From Heterodera schachtii (lineage: Eukaryota; Nematoda; Chromadorea; Rhabditida; Heteroderidae): DNA of 64,000 nucleotides. Within the stretch, counting starts at the first letter, position 1, and each line of letters opens with the position of its first letter. The notes below the pieces were generated by a model that ran no database searches, was not told the DNA's origin, and was given only the letters and a program-made list of their open reading frames with translations. Made by a program: the position numbers and the translations under genes. The DNA is taken from assembly GCA_023374025.1 (NCBI GenBank), contig SIJG01000029.1:1307126-1371125 (forward strand). Direction: 5' to 3'. Positions 47,667-59,688 of this stretch are shown piece by piece.

Positions 47667-49395
47667 ACCCTTGGTCCTAAAGATAGACAGTGATTTATAT
47701 TTATATTGAATTTATTATTGGGTTTAAAATTTTTAAAAAAATGAAAAACAAACATTGTAAGCTGACCTTTTATTTTAGATATTTAAACACAAATTGAAAA
47801 AAACAAAAAAATATGGAGATTGTTTTTAATAGATTGGCAGCAAAATTATTAATTAATGTCGGGAGCACTCATTTTAAAGGCATTCTAATTCAATTTGGGC
47901 TGTAATTCGCGTGGGGCATAATCAAAAATTGATTTAAAAAATTAAAGTCAAATAATTAATAAATAAATAAAAAGAAATTTAAAAAAAGTTAAAAGAAAAA
48001 AGAAGAAAAATTTGGATTGGAATTTGTGAAAATGGTTTAATTTTTTTTAGTAATTTTTAAAGAAGGGACTTTATAAAAAAATAAGCTTTTTAAATATTTA
48101 TATAAAAAACAAAAATTTGTTATAAAATTTTCGGCCAATTAGTTATATGGCATCATATCACTTCGAGCTGTAAGTTTTTTTTTTGCCGGTTTTCATTGCA
48201 TTTAGAGGGTAAAGTAAATATTAGAAAAAATATTTCGATTTTTATTTATTTTATTCATTTTACATAATCATTTAAAATAAATAGAACTTAGATTATATAA
48301 TAAAATTTATTCATAATTTATTTGTATTTTTTTTTACAATTCAAGGAACTATTTCATCGTATAATAAAGATCAGGCAGAGGCCCGTCCGATAATAACCAG
48401 ATTTTCTCCAAGTAAAATTAACACATCCATGAAAAGCATTAGTCATATTATATAATATTTAATTCTTAATAAAATCTTCTTTTAAATTCACATTCAGATT
48501 AAGTTTTCAAATGAAATTTACAAAATTTGATACAATGTAATAAACGACGCTCCTTATTTCAATAAACTTCTTTATCTATAAATATTTTATTTTCATTAAA
48601 TTTACTAAAAATGTTTGAAAAAATTATTTAAAAATTGATGGTTAAATAAAGATTTGAAAAAATTTTGCTGAACATTTTCATTTTAATAATATTTGTGATA
48701 GGTTGCTTATGTATAATTAAAGCCCCTTATGGCTGGCATTGACTTTGATTTGTTTCCTTTTGATCCTGAGTTTCGTAACGGTTATCTTCAAAATTATGAC
48801 GAATGTGTTTATGAGCATTAAGTTTTTTTATTAATTTGTAAATTAACTTCATGAATTATATTTTATTTCATAATGTTTTCATGGTTTAAAAGAAATGAAC
48901 TTTCATATTCACAACCTTAAACTAAGGATTATAATATTTAGGCTATTTTTCTTTTTTTAATTTTTTCATCTAAATTTTTTATGAAGAATAAAGATTCAAT
49001 TCTCGTAATTAGCAATTAATGAATGTTTTAATGCAGTAACTAATTATTTTCATCTTAAACGAGGAAATTTAAAATTTGTCTAGCAATCCTACAAATATAT
49101 TAGAGAAAAATCGATAATGTTTATCAGTAAAGTTGCTTTAAAAAGATCATATTAGCCATTTTCATTATCTTTAAGTTTATGACTTCCGGTATTTTTCCTT
49201 TTCTTTCCAATATGTGCCATTAAATATTCCTCATTTCCATAAAGTTAGCTGGGATTCGTCTAAATTAAAATATTATATTAAATTATCGATTTGTATTCCG
49301 AAAGTTTTGCAATGTTTTTTGTTTTTTTTTTGTGTTCTTTTTTAAGTCGTAGAAGATTAATATTTTGTAGCTTTTAAATATATATTGATTACTAT
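47667..49395. other. AT-rich stretch with several short ATG frames
   Basis: 47813-47905 (plus): 30 residues, MEIVFNRLAAKLLINVGSTH. 48285-48455 (plus): 56-codon frame without ATG, including SSYNKDQAEARPIITRFSPS. 48729-48821 (plus) is listed separately. 49152-49220 (minus): 22 residues, MAHIGKKRKNTGSHKLKDNE. These are better composed than background but unrecognised. Confidence 0.25.
48729..48821 (+). CDS. 30-codon open frame, unidentified
   Basis: The best composed of the very short ATG frames: MAGIDFDLFPFDPEFRNGYL, then QNYDECVYEH and TAA. GC is visibly higher across the whole frame and drops at both ends. Acidic and aromatic. It could be a first or single exon of a small peptide gene, or an exon remnant. 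No splice donor of quality is present before the stop. Confidence 0.25.
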   Translation: MAGIDFDLFPFDPEFRNGYLQNYDECVYEH

Positions 49396-49857
49396 TAGAG
49401 AACAAAAAAGGTACCAAAATCGGGAAAAGGCACTTTAAAAGGCACCAAAAAATGCAAAAAATGCATGAAAAATACACGCATATACGAAAAAGGCACTTAA
49501 AATTTTTTATTAAGGATTTTTAGTTGTGCAAACACGTAAACTAAATCAAAAAAAAAACAATGAAATTTTGGGGATCAGTTTTTGAGAAAATTTTTCAATT
49601 CTTAGGTGTGTATTTTCTGAAAATTTTCACGTCATTTCATAGGGTGTATTTTCCCGATTGAATTTTTAATGGAACTTTTGGAAAAAAACGCCAAAAAAAG
49701 GCACCAAAACCACGAAAACCCCAAAAAAGGCAAAAAAAAAGGCATAATAAAAGTCAACGTAGAAGCCTCAAACCAAGAGGAAAATGCATTTTTTATGCTT
49801 AATATATCGAAATTAGTGCGCAGAAAAAAAGGCATATGCCTCAAAAGTCGGTCTCTA
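49396..49857. mobile_element. MITE family 2, copy A (462 bp)
   Basis: Left end TAGAGAACAAAAAAGG, right end GTCGGTCTCTA (complement of TAGAGACCGAC), flanked by ATTACTAT and ATTATTAT (7 of 8 identical), consistent with an 8-bp hAT duplication. The interior is built of AAAAAGGCACC-type phrases and contains TTCTTAGGTGTGTATTT, also seen at 32577. Relative of 61694-61963, which shares the termini and the GGCATATGCCTCAAAA subterminal block. Open frames inside are low-complexity. Confidence 0.75.
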
Positions 49858-51314
49858 ATTATTATTATCCTTTTATTTCATGTTTAATTATCAGCCTTTT
49901 ATTGATACTGTTATTTCATTTAATATTCAAATTTTTAATTCTATTTTATATTTCATTTTCCTTAACCTTATGAAATAAAAATAATCTTATTACAACAGAT
50001 ATGTTGCAAGTTGTGGAGCCAGGTGTATGTTAACGGCGTTAAATATTAAAAAACTAAACGCTAATATTTGTTAGCATAGCGAAAATACCCGTTTTTATTA
50101 CGCAGGTTAGACATTTATATCAATATTTGCTTTAATTAATTAAATTATATTAAATATCAAAATTGTTATTTTTTATTTAAATATATGTACGTTTATTATA
50201 CCTTTTAAAGCAAAATTTTAATTTTTTTAACATTTATTAATAGAATATTTTTACATAAATTTGTTGATATCGACATTTATCTATTTAATTCAATTTGATG
50301 CATTATATTTTATTAATTATTATTTTAATATTATAATTTCTTTATTGCTTTATGAAAAGAATGTTTTAAGGATTATTTATTTTTTAAAGCATCTAAAATC
50401 GACACAGTCCCAGAAATTTCATTATTGCGCGTTGTTCTGTTATCACTTTTGATTAGCATTTTATTTATTGTAAATATTTAATTAATTTTTTAACTTTGAA
50501 TAAATTTAATAGATTAATAATTGATATTCCATTGAAATTTACGCTTTTCTTTAAAAAAATTTCAAAATAAAAATAACTAATAATTTAGATTATTTGCATA
50601 ATTCATTGACCAATTTACACATTTTTATATATATTTCTGAAACGATATTTATCATATTGTTATTAATAACATACACGAATATTGATTAACATTAGTCTTA
50701 CGGAAGATTATTAACCAAAAAAAAGTGAAAGCAGTTTATTTCTTAATAAAAATATTATAATAAATAATTAGAAAAATAAAAATTTATAAAATTTTGATAA
50801 AATAAGTAAATGTCGCAAAGTAAAATAAAAATAAAACAATTAATTCACTTAAACGATCATTACATGGAGATTAAAGCATAGCCAATTTATTGGTCAGTAA
50901 AATATAACAAATAACTTTTGATCACTTTAATTAGATATCAAAATTTACATTTGTTTTTTTTTCTCTTTATTAGATATTATTTCATATTATTATTGTTATT
51001 ATGAATTACGATGGTGAATATTGTATTCAATCTTTTCCATTGTATTTATCTACTTTTAAGAAAGTGCTAAATTTAAGTACCATTAAAAATTTTACTGAAC
51101 CGAAGTCATCTATCTGACCGGCCAATTTATAAAAAGAACATTTTTTATTTATTATTCAAACATATTAAATCTTCTATTTTTGGTTTGCATATATTTATAA
51201 CGCTTTTTCCGTTTTTGGTATTATTTATATTAATAGATTAATTTTTTCCACTATTTCTTAAATTATCAATAAATATTTTTTTACAACTAAAGTTTAATTT
51301 GTGAACCTACTCAC
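49858..51314. other. AT-rich stretch with a few spots
   Basis: At 50000-50024 (plus) a TTATTACAACAG acceptor precedes MLQVVEP and a GTGTAT donor. At 51027-51155 (minus) a 42-codon frame reads YKLAGQIDDFGSVKFLMVLK and ends in TGA. GTTAACGGCGTTAAA near 50031 is an imperfect palindrome. Otherwise filler. Confidence 0.3.
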
Positions 51315-51385
51315 GTTGGTTTGGGGCACAGAACGTTTGCGAAGCGTTGATTCAATAAATCATTAATTTTAACCTTTGTTTTTTT
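51315..51385 (-). other. Candidate exon with GTGAGT donor
   Basis: Minus-strand frame KINDLLNQRFANVLCPKP ending at AAC|GTGAGT (51314-51309). Higher GC than the flanks and no stop upstream until 51386. Lies between two other minus-strand exon candidates (51597-51718 upstream, 51027-51155 downstream), which together hint at a minus-strand gene, but phases were not proven to match. Confidence 0.25.
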
Positions 51386-51596
51386 CTACGAACTTTATAA
51401 ATATCATTTAATTTTTTATCTTCACTTTATTGGAATTTTTTTATGTTTATTATTATTTCTTTTTCTTTCATGTAATTTTATTTGCAAAAATATTCCTTAT
51501 CTTACTTTTTACTGGTTATTTTAATTCAATTAATCTCATTAAGTTGAATTTCACATTTTAACGGAACTTTAAGCATGACTTTTTTTTGATTTTGCC

Positions 51597-51718
51597 TTAA
51601 ATCCTTTTGTGTAAAATGATTATTATATAAATTTTAAAAAAAGTATTTATTTCATCTTCCCTTCTATTAACTTTTGTTCCTTTTAAGTTGGGCGGACGAT
51701 GCGCTTGAATAATCTCGA
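51597..51718 (-). other. Candidate exon after a TATAG acceptor
   Basis: Minus strand: after GGGTATAG the frame reads EIIQAHRPPNLKGTKVNRRE and on into AT-rich codons before TAA at 51599-51597. The real 3' end may be earlier. The acceptor neighbourhood (CTATACYCYTTTT on the plus strand) is also present near 40297, suggesting a shared repeat or paralogous exon boundary. Confidence 0.22.
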
Positions 51719-52285
51719 CTATACCCTTTTATGCGTATTTTAAAAAGTAATATTTTACATTAATATTTATTGAGTTTTTATTTTATTCATATTATTTGGG
51801 TATTCATTAATGCAAAATTACTTTACCGCAAAATAAATTAAATTAGCTAATAACAAATTTATAGTGTTAACAATATTTGGAAACATTATTTTCTTTTCTC
51901 ATGTGTAATAAAAAAAAATTTTCTTTTATCAAAATTATTTTTATTTTTTTCTTTTATCAAAATTTAAAGCAATACATAATGGTTAATATTTGTATCGTTT
52001 TATTGTAATTTGGGTCTGGCTATTTTTTTTCATTTTTATCACTATATTAAAATTTTTTGATTTTCTGATTTATTTTGTTATTTTTTTAATCAAATTAAAA
52101 TAATTTTAATCTTCTTTTCATAATTTAAAATTACTTAGTTTGCCTTTAAAATAAAATAATATTTTTTTTATTTTCAAGAATTAAAAATTTCTTATTTAAT
52201 AACAATAATATATTTTTTTAATTTTCAACTTTAAAAATAAGGTTTCCTTATTTTATTAAAATTATTTATGCGTATATAAACTTAC

Positions 52286-52329
52286 CGATGTTCTTCTCGA
52301 GTCCGTCGATTTTCTTGTCGATTCTTTTA
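52286..52329 (-). other. 44-nt micro-exon candidate with both splice sites
   Basis: Minus strand: TTGACTATTAG acceptor, then 44 nt reading KRIDKKIDGLEKNI, then G|GTAAGT donor (52285-52280). All third positions in the core are C or G (ATC, GAC, AAG, CTC, GAG, AAC), very unlike the local DNA, and the peptide has an i/i+4 hydrophobic pattern of a coiled coil. The best-delimited of the isolated exon candidates; partner exons may be those at 51.6 and 51.3 kb. Confidence 0.35.
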
Positions 52330-55300
52330 CTAATAGTCAAAGAAAAAAGAAACATTTGTTATTTGTTGAAACAAAACTTTTTTATTGTACGCTTAACCCT
52401 AATTTTAATTTCATTTCTATCTGATTGACGACTTCTTCATTTTTATTATTATTATTATTATTATTAAATATGCTAATAAAATTTGGTCGGAGCCAGCTGA
52501 TTAAGAAACTATTTTACCACTTGAATAAACAGTTTTTTGCTGTTTAATTTTGACAGTTAACTTATCATTTGTTACATTCAATTTTTTGTTTTTTTAAATA
52601 TTTTATTTCTTTTTTATTTCCCCCCATATATTTCTTTTATTTTATATTAAAATTTTGATTTACCATTATAAATGCTTTAGACTTACTTATAATTTAATTA
52701 CGTTGCTTACTTTTATTTTTTATATTATTAAATTTTTGATTTGTTTCAAATAAAATATAAAAAATTTAACAGATTAATTTATGGTATAAAGCATATAAAT
52801 TATGGCATTATAAATAATGGTGAGACGGGCTTTTTTTATAATATTTTCGCCAATTTATATAGCTATTTTAGAAGAATTTTTAAAACATTTTAAAATTATG
52901 TTTTATGAATTTAAATATATGAATTTAATTATTTACATTTATATGGATTGACTTTAAATTAATTTCTTTTTATTAGTAATTTCTAATATAAAATAGAACA
53001 TTAATCCAATTAATTAATGAATTTATCATCACTTAAAATTTATTTTAAGAGGAAATAATAAAAGAATTAAGGGCTTAAATCTTCAAATAGTTTTTGATGT
53101 AATAAGTATAAATCAGTATTATTTTGATTTTAATAGAATTGCATTTCAAAAAAAAAGGAATTAATCTTTATAATTTAAAATTCTTAAATAATTATTTTTA
53201 AAAATATAAATTAATTAGCTTTTAATAATTTATTTTTATATTTTTCATAGATTAATTACTATTATTTAATCTTTGTTTTAAAACCTTTCTTTTTGATTAC
53301 NTTTATATTAATAGCAGTAAATTTTATTAATTGGTAAATTTTTGAACAAATAACATTAAACATTATCAATGATTAAAATAAGTAAAGATTTCGTTCGAAT
53401 TTTATTTTATCTCTATTTTTTCATAACAAAAATTATATTTTAATTGAAAAAATATCATGGAAGAGAAAATTCTCTAATTCCATTTCTTATTGACATCTAC
53501 TGCAGTTTTTCCGCGCGAACTGTATCAGTTTTTGTCAGCCAATTATTATATATACTTCTTTTAAATAGTTTTCATAATTGTTTTTTTAAAATATATTTTT
53601 TAGTCTAGTTATTTTTATCGTCATTTTTTAATTTTTTAATTCTGAGCATTTTTTTTTGAGGGTCATTTTTTGAATTTTTTAAATTATATTTTGGTGCATT
53701 TTTTTTTATTTTACGCTTTTTATTTTAATACCATCTCTATTTATCTTTTTTCTCGACATAATGTTTTTTCCCAAAAGAAAATTTTTTCTTGATTTACTTA
53801 CATACAAATTTTAATTTCTTAATTTTAAAATTTAGTTGTAATGATTAATGTACATTTGGGACAAATTATCTTCGTTATTCATATGAATTTCCATAAAGTA
53901 ATTTAGTTTTAAATATATTTTCATTTTATTTAATCAACTTTTATTAATCTTTAGCTTTCAAAAGTGTTATTGTTAAAGGAAATAGCTTGATATATAAAAT
54001 TCATTTTTGAAAGTGTTATCAATATAATAAATTATTTGAGTTCTGATAATTTTTTTTTTATTTATTAATTTATATTTTGGTTGATTTTTCTATTTTCATA
54101 TATTTAAACTAAGCCTTATTTTTTTATTATATTTTTCATAATGATTAATATGGATTAGATTTAACTTTACAAGTTTTCCTTTCGTGCACACATACTTCAC
54201 TGATTAAATTAACTCGTATGGAATTTGATAGTTAATTTTTTGATTTCTAATCAATAGTTTTTTAGATTATTTTTGGTTGAAAGTAAGTTAAATTAATTTA
54301 ATACATTTTTCTATGCTCTTCAATGTTGTTAGCATTAAAATAATAATAAATACTTTATTTTTTTAAGTCTGACAGAAAAATAGATATTCATTTCATCTGA
54401 TTGACTCTCGACATATATTCCAGGCGCCCAGCTAAACTCAACTAAAAGCTTAATAAAATATTTTATTTTTCTTTACAATTGTCATTTTTTAATTAAAAAA
54501 ATTTTTATAAAAATTATTTTGATACGTGTTATTTTAATACGAACCCATATAAAAGATGCTGAATATATATAAATTAGCGCCTAATATAAGAAAATTATTT
54601 TTTATTATTACTTTCACTTTTTTAAAATAAATATCGATATTAAAATAATCTTTTATTTCGAAATTCCTTCATCTCTATGAAAAATTGTTTTATTTTTATT
54701 TTTTACAAATATAATAATTTCTTGGTTGACTTCGCTGTTTAACATGTTTCTGTTTTTTTATTTCTATGATTGTAATAATTTCTTGAGCTGACCCCCATTT
54801 CATACTAAAGTTCTCAATGAAATGCTTTTAATTTAATAATTTTAATTGAATGAGGTGATTGTTTAAAAAATCATTTAGATGTATTTTATTGTAGGTAATC
54901 TGTTTAATTGTTGTTTTTCTCAATTGCTTTTTTTATTTTTAATAAAAATAAATATATTGTTCAATATCGTTGCATGGTGTCAATTATTTTCGTATTATAT
55001 AAATTAATCCTAATATTTGTATGAATTTTTATAAAGTAATATTACTTTAGAAGCTTCAAGCTTGAAATATTTGGTGTTTAATTTACTTACTAATTTTACC
55101 TCAATTTTGGCAAATGTCCATTCTCTTTATTCATTTAAAATAAATTTTATCATAAAATAATATAATAATAATAATTTAAACCAGAATATATTACAAGTTA
55201 TTATAATTCATAAATTTGCTTTTTTAAAATGTAAAAGGATAAAGTAAAAAAAAAGTTTGACATAAAATATATCATATTCACAATATTAAATGTTTAAAAT

Positions 55301-58109
55301 TTTATAATAATAACATTTATTTTATGTTTTTAGTTATTTAAATTAAATTTACATAATAAATAAATTAAAATTGATAACGAAAAAATAAATACATAAAACA
55401 AAACGAGTCAACTAATAAAAATTATGAGTTATAAATTCAAGGCATAGCGAAAAAATTAATTTATAAATTACAACTAAAAAATTATTATAATTGATACTGA
55501 TCGACATAAAAGTTTAAAAATTATAACAACCTGAGCATACTTCAATTATATTTACCAAGATAACAAATATGGAATTAAATTTCTCTATAATATCATAGTA
55601 ATGGGATGCGATTCAAAATATAATAACTTGGGTTGTTTTAATTGTTTCTTCTTCTTGAGTGATAAAAATTGACTCGATAAAAAGAGAGCAATATGGATGA
55701 GTCAATATCTCGAGAAAATGCAGACATGGAAAATTATATAAGTTTTACTATAACTTATAATAAATAAACAAAATAATTAGCTTTATGTTCTATTACACAA
55801 TAAGGCATGATTGGATTTATAATTAATACAAATTTTCTTAAATATAATGTATGAATTATCGATTCAATAAGGTAATAACAAAAAACAAAACAAAAAATCA
55901 TAAATAAATGGAAATAAAATTTCAGGAAAAATAAAAATTATATGGTTTTTTACTATTTAAATAATAATCCAAAAATTAAATTTTATTCCTAGCATAATTA
56001 AATAAATAAATTTAATATTTTCACGTTGTCTAATTAAAAATAACTTATCGACTTTAATAAAAGCATTACCAATAAAAAGAAAATTTCGTATTGTCGTACT
56101 TGGTGTTGTGATCTCAGAATAAAAAGTTAATCATATCTAATTAATGAATTATTTTTTGAATTTAAAAATTTAAATAGAACAGTTTATAATAAAAAATAAT
56201 ATTTTCAAGCAAAAGAACTTATTGCAAAAACATATTTATTGATATTTGTTTTTTTCAAACCATCTTGAATGTTCAAAAGAGCATTTAAAAAAAATATTTT
56301 AATATTAGATATCAACTAAATAAAAAACGCAACGAAATCATTGATTATAAGTAAAAAAAAGTAGTGAGCAGGCAATTTAAAAAATTGATCTCATTACGTG
56401 ATTTTTAAATCAAGCAAATTTATTATCAAATAAAAATAAAAAGTCATGATTAGGTCGAAACAATTTATCGTTTATAAAATCAATAAAAGGATTCAGCATA
56501 ATTAGACTTACACATAATAAAATTAATTTATTTATAGTTAAAATAATCCATTGTCTCCAACATAACTATTATCAGGACAGAAGAAATAATATATTAATAA
56601 CATAAGCAATTAAAATTAAATGGCAAAAGTATACATAAATAAAAATTCAATGTAACCAAAAATTAATTGAAATGTAAATATGTATATTGATTAGAATTTA
56701 TATTAAACACTTTTTTTATATTAAATTAAAAAGATGTATGAATTAATGCGAATAATAATCTTTAACGAGCAAAACTATAGAAAAAAATAAAATCAAGCAA
56801 GAACTCTGAATCAAAATTTTTCGACCAAATTGTAGCGGAAATTTTGACTAAAATTCAATACAATAAATAATATTTTTAAATTGATACATAATTAATATAT
56901 AATTTTTATATTGAAATAAACTGTGAATATTAAAACTCAAAATTGTCATTATTTTTGATTAATGTTAAAAGTTAAACGTTACGTTAAAAAAAGTCAAAAT
57001 AAAACATATAGCTATCACGAAAAATTCCAACCAATACTTAATAAAAAATAGCATTTAAAAATAAAAAGAAGGCAAAAACAAAATCATCGTAATCTGGATA
57101 CAAGTTCAATAATTATAATTTCAATAATTTAAATAATAGGCCAATATTAAAATTTATGAAAAATATATATATAATTTCAAAAATTATTTATACCGATTAA
57201 AATTTAAATATAAAAATAAAAATACAGAATATATTTATTAGAATAAATTGTCAAGCAAGCATATAAATTTTTTTTAATTTTTTTTTTTTACATAAAAACG
57301 CTGCGCCAAGAATTTATATAAAAAGTGCTTTTTCATTTTTTTTCGTTATATAAAATTTTATTAAAAAAACATTTAACGATTCAGCAAATGAGTCAATAGC
57401 GAACATGGAATTATAAGATTATATATATAAATAAAGTACAATTAGATATAATTTTCCTGTAAATCAATCTTTAAATATTCCATAATTAATCTATAAACGA
57501 ATTTTATCAGTCTAATTAGTTAGATATTTTCATTATTATTTAAATCAACTTCTTTAAATCGTTTTTATAATTAATATTAAGAGTCAGTTTTTATTTTTTT
57601 AAATAATTAAACCTTATATAATAAATTACTTTTTATTTATCAATTTGCGTACATTAAATTTTTTCTAAAACTTTTAGATTGATACAAATTATTTGTATTT
57701 TTGTTTATATTCATTCACAAAATTTTTTTTTAAAATTATTTTATTTTTGCTAATATCATGGCCTCAATCTACATCTGTCAGGAGTAAAAGTTTGTATTAC
57801 CATGTTAGTTAGTATGTAATTTTCATATAAAAAATGTTTCTTCTTTCAAATACATTAAAATAATTAATAAAATATTATTGCTTTTTATTATGATTCCTTT
57901 TTAACATTTATTCGTATTTGTCTTATCCTATTTTTCTCGCAATAAGGTAAAATATGTTTTTCTCAAAAATTAAAAATATAATAAGAAAGCAATATGATTA
58001 AAAAATTATAAATAATTTTTTTTAAATGTTTATTAACTTTCATATTTCGCCCTAAGCATAATCATATTTATTTTCTTGGGTCAATCTAATAAAACCCAAA
58101 GAAATTTAA
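52330..58109. other. AT-rich stretch with scattered open frames; one N
   Basis: 53301 is an undetermined base. A (TTA)n run lies at about 52444-52466. Plus-strand frames better than background: 54149-54235 (LDLTLQVFLSCTHTSLIKLT); 54424-54572 (after ATATATTCCAG, AQLNSTKSLIKYFIFLYNCH); 55693-55767 (ATG, MDESISRENADMENYISFTI); 56044-56130 (LIDFNKSITNKKKISYCRTW); 56781-56870 (SKNSESKFFDQIVAEILTKI). None identified and no gene model could be assembled. Confidence 0.25.
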
Positions 58110-58374
58110 AAACAGAACGACTTTATAACATAAACCAAAAAATAATAGCAAAACATTTTGGCACAAATATTAAAAGCATTCAAAGATGGAAGAGACAATT
58201 AAAAGATGTGAACTCGGTGAAAAAAGAAAAAATTGATGAGCAAAAAAAGAGAAATTATTGAAAAATATTTTAAAACAAAAAATGAATTTATGATAATGGG
58301 AAAACATTCGCTGAAGGAATGGAACGAATTTAATGTAAAAATTAAGCAAATGATTCACATTCTATATAGATGAT
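58110..58374 (+). pseudogene. Degraded fragment of the secreted HTH-repeat family
   Basis: Matches repeats 2 and 3 of the gene at 60413-61541: QKIIAKHFGTNIKSIQRWKR aligns with QKIIAKHLGINIKSIQRWKK, and the following segment continues with a shared DEQK / EQKR motif. An extra A in the run at 58244-58250 shifts the frame. After that shift the reading resumes as REIIEKYFKTKNEF and MGKHSLKEWNEF, again matching repeat 3. There is no signal peptide and no ATG; upstream sequence is unrelated. A truncated, non-functional relative on the same strand as the full-length gene. Confidence 0.75.
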
Positions 58375-58433
58375 TCATTTAATTTCTCGAATTATAAAAA
58401 AATTCATTTCAAAATTTGATATTAATTAATAAA
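58375..58433. other. Short spacer
   Basis: A/T-rich, up to the MITE-like terminus. Confidence 0.5.
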
Positions 58434-58800
58434 TAGGGCTGTCAAAAATATGTACAAAAAGTGGTCATAATATGTACATAAATATGTAAAAAAAAATCCC
58501 GAAATATGTAAGAAATATGATAAAAACCCGAAATATGTACGAAAATATGTAAATAAAAATTTTTTTAATGGATTTTTTTTTGGAAAAAATCTTCGTAAAG
58601 TGTTATATAGGCACAAAATTGCAGAAAAATGACCTAAATAGGTTTAGAATCACCTTGTAATATTTAAAAAATTATTTTTGTATTTTTTTATGGGTACATT
58701 TAAAAAAAAAAAAAGTTTTTTTTTTTTTTTACTTTTTCAAAAGAAATTTCTAAAAATTTTGCAAAAATTCTCAAAATATGTATAAAAAAAAAATGAAAAA
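58434..58800 (+). mobile_element. MITE-like element (family 3), plus orientation
   Basis: Begins TAGGGCTGTCAAAAATATGT and is built of repeated AAATATGTA(C/A) phrases with CCCGAAATATGTA blocks. The first 130 bp match the minus-strand fragment ending at 20909. The right terminus is not clear: no complementary TIR or duplication found, so the end given is where the AAATATGTA phrases stop. Non-coding. Confidence 0.5.
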
Positions 58801-59213
58801 ATTGCCGAAATTTTGGACTTTTTAAATAATCCCTCCCAATCGCGACAATGCATCCAATCATTTATTTTTGTACCTTATACTTTTCCAAAGTGTGAAAATC
58901 GAACAAAAACCGGTACATCGTCATGCTATCCTCACTGTTTTAGCAATTGGAGGTATTGCATGCAGCTCTTGTTTTGATACCATGTTTTAATTTCTTTATT
59001 TTCATAGCTTTTGACAAGTTCTATAGCTTTGTGATTTTTTATAAATTCTTCAAAACTGAATTAGTAGCGGTCGAATGCTCAAATAGAAATAAGAAAAAAT
59101 AAAAATCTTTTTCTTTTTCTAAATTATAATAAATTAATTGTATAAACATATAAAAATTCATCGTTTTAATTTCACATTTTTCAGTGATAGCCCAAAATTA
59201 TACGTATTGATTT

Positions 59214-59491
59214 TTACTTTGGTTTTTGATTTTTCAATTCACAATATTGTTCATCTTTTCCATTTTTTTCAACAGTTGTATAGTATTTCCGTCCTGTAAT
59301 ATTTAAATAATTATAAAAAACAAATTCTTTGAAAATTCACTTTTTGGAAGAATTTGATTTAAGCCATTTTTCTCGGCCCATTTTTGGCCAAATATTTCGT
59401 CAAAACTTTTTTCTTCCTTTATTTTGCCAGCCTCAATTTCATTAATTAATAATAATAATAATAATAATAAGAATATTAATAATATTTTCAT
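59214..59491 (-). CDS. Small secreted protein gene, internally deleted member of the HTH-repeat family
   Basis: Two exons on the minus strand: 59491-59341 and 59293-59214, with a 47-nt GTGAAT...ATTACAG intron. Spliced, they give an uninterrupted 76-residue frame ending in TAA. Residues 1 to about 21 form a signal peptide (MKILLIF followed by a leucine run), then AGKIKEEKSFDEIFGQKWAE. The N-terminal part matches the start of the plus-strand gene (AGKINHEKSFDQIFGQRWDE). The sequence from KWAEKNGLNQ onward matches the END of exon 1 of that gene (KWAKKIGINQ), and exon 2 (KYYTTVEKNG) matches its exon 2 (KVYTTVEKME). So about 840 bp encoding nearly all helix-turn-helix repeats has been lost between two similar FGQ(K/R)W / EKWA motifs. 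Frame, intron and start survive, so it may still make a small secreted peptide. Confidence 0.6.
59449..59470. repeat. (TAA)n microsatellite inside a signal-peptide codon run
   Basis: Seven TAA/TTA units. On the minus strand these are TTA leucine codons in the hydrophobic core of the signal peptide of the 59214-59491 gene; the paralog at 60413 has a shorter and more varied core. Confidence 0.7.
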
Positions 59492-59563
59492 GATTTTTTT
59501 GTAAAATAAAATGAATTATTATTATAAAAAAATATTTTTCGCAATGAATTTTGTAATTATTAA

Positions 59564-59570
59564 TTTTATA
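59564..59570 (-). promoter_or_regulatory. TATA element upstream of the minus-strand family member
   Basis: TATAAAA on the minus strand, 73-79 bp before the ATG. It sits within about 200 bp (59492-59688) that is homologous, in inverted orientation, to the region upstream of the gene at 60413, including GGCTATAAAATTAATAATTA around the box. Confidence 0.5.
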
Positions 59571-59688
59571 GCCTCGCAAAATTATTCATTCAATTATTAA
59601 CCACATTTAGTGATTATATCACCAATATGATACAACATTTTAATAATAATTCAATTTATTATATTATCCTTTTCTCACCGAATTGGAG

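Noticed and set aside
53301..53301. The single N as an assembly gap
   Set aside because: Only one ambiguous base with continuous sequence on both sides; no sign of a join.
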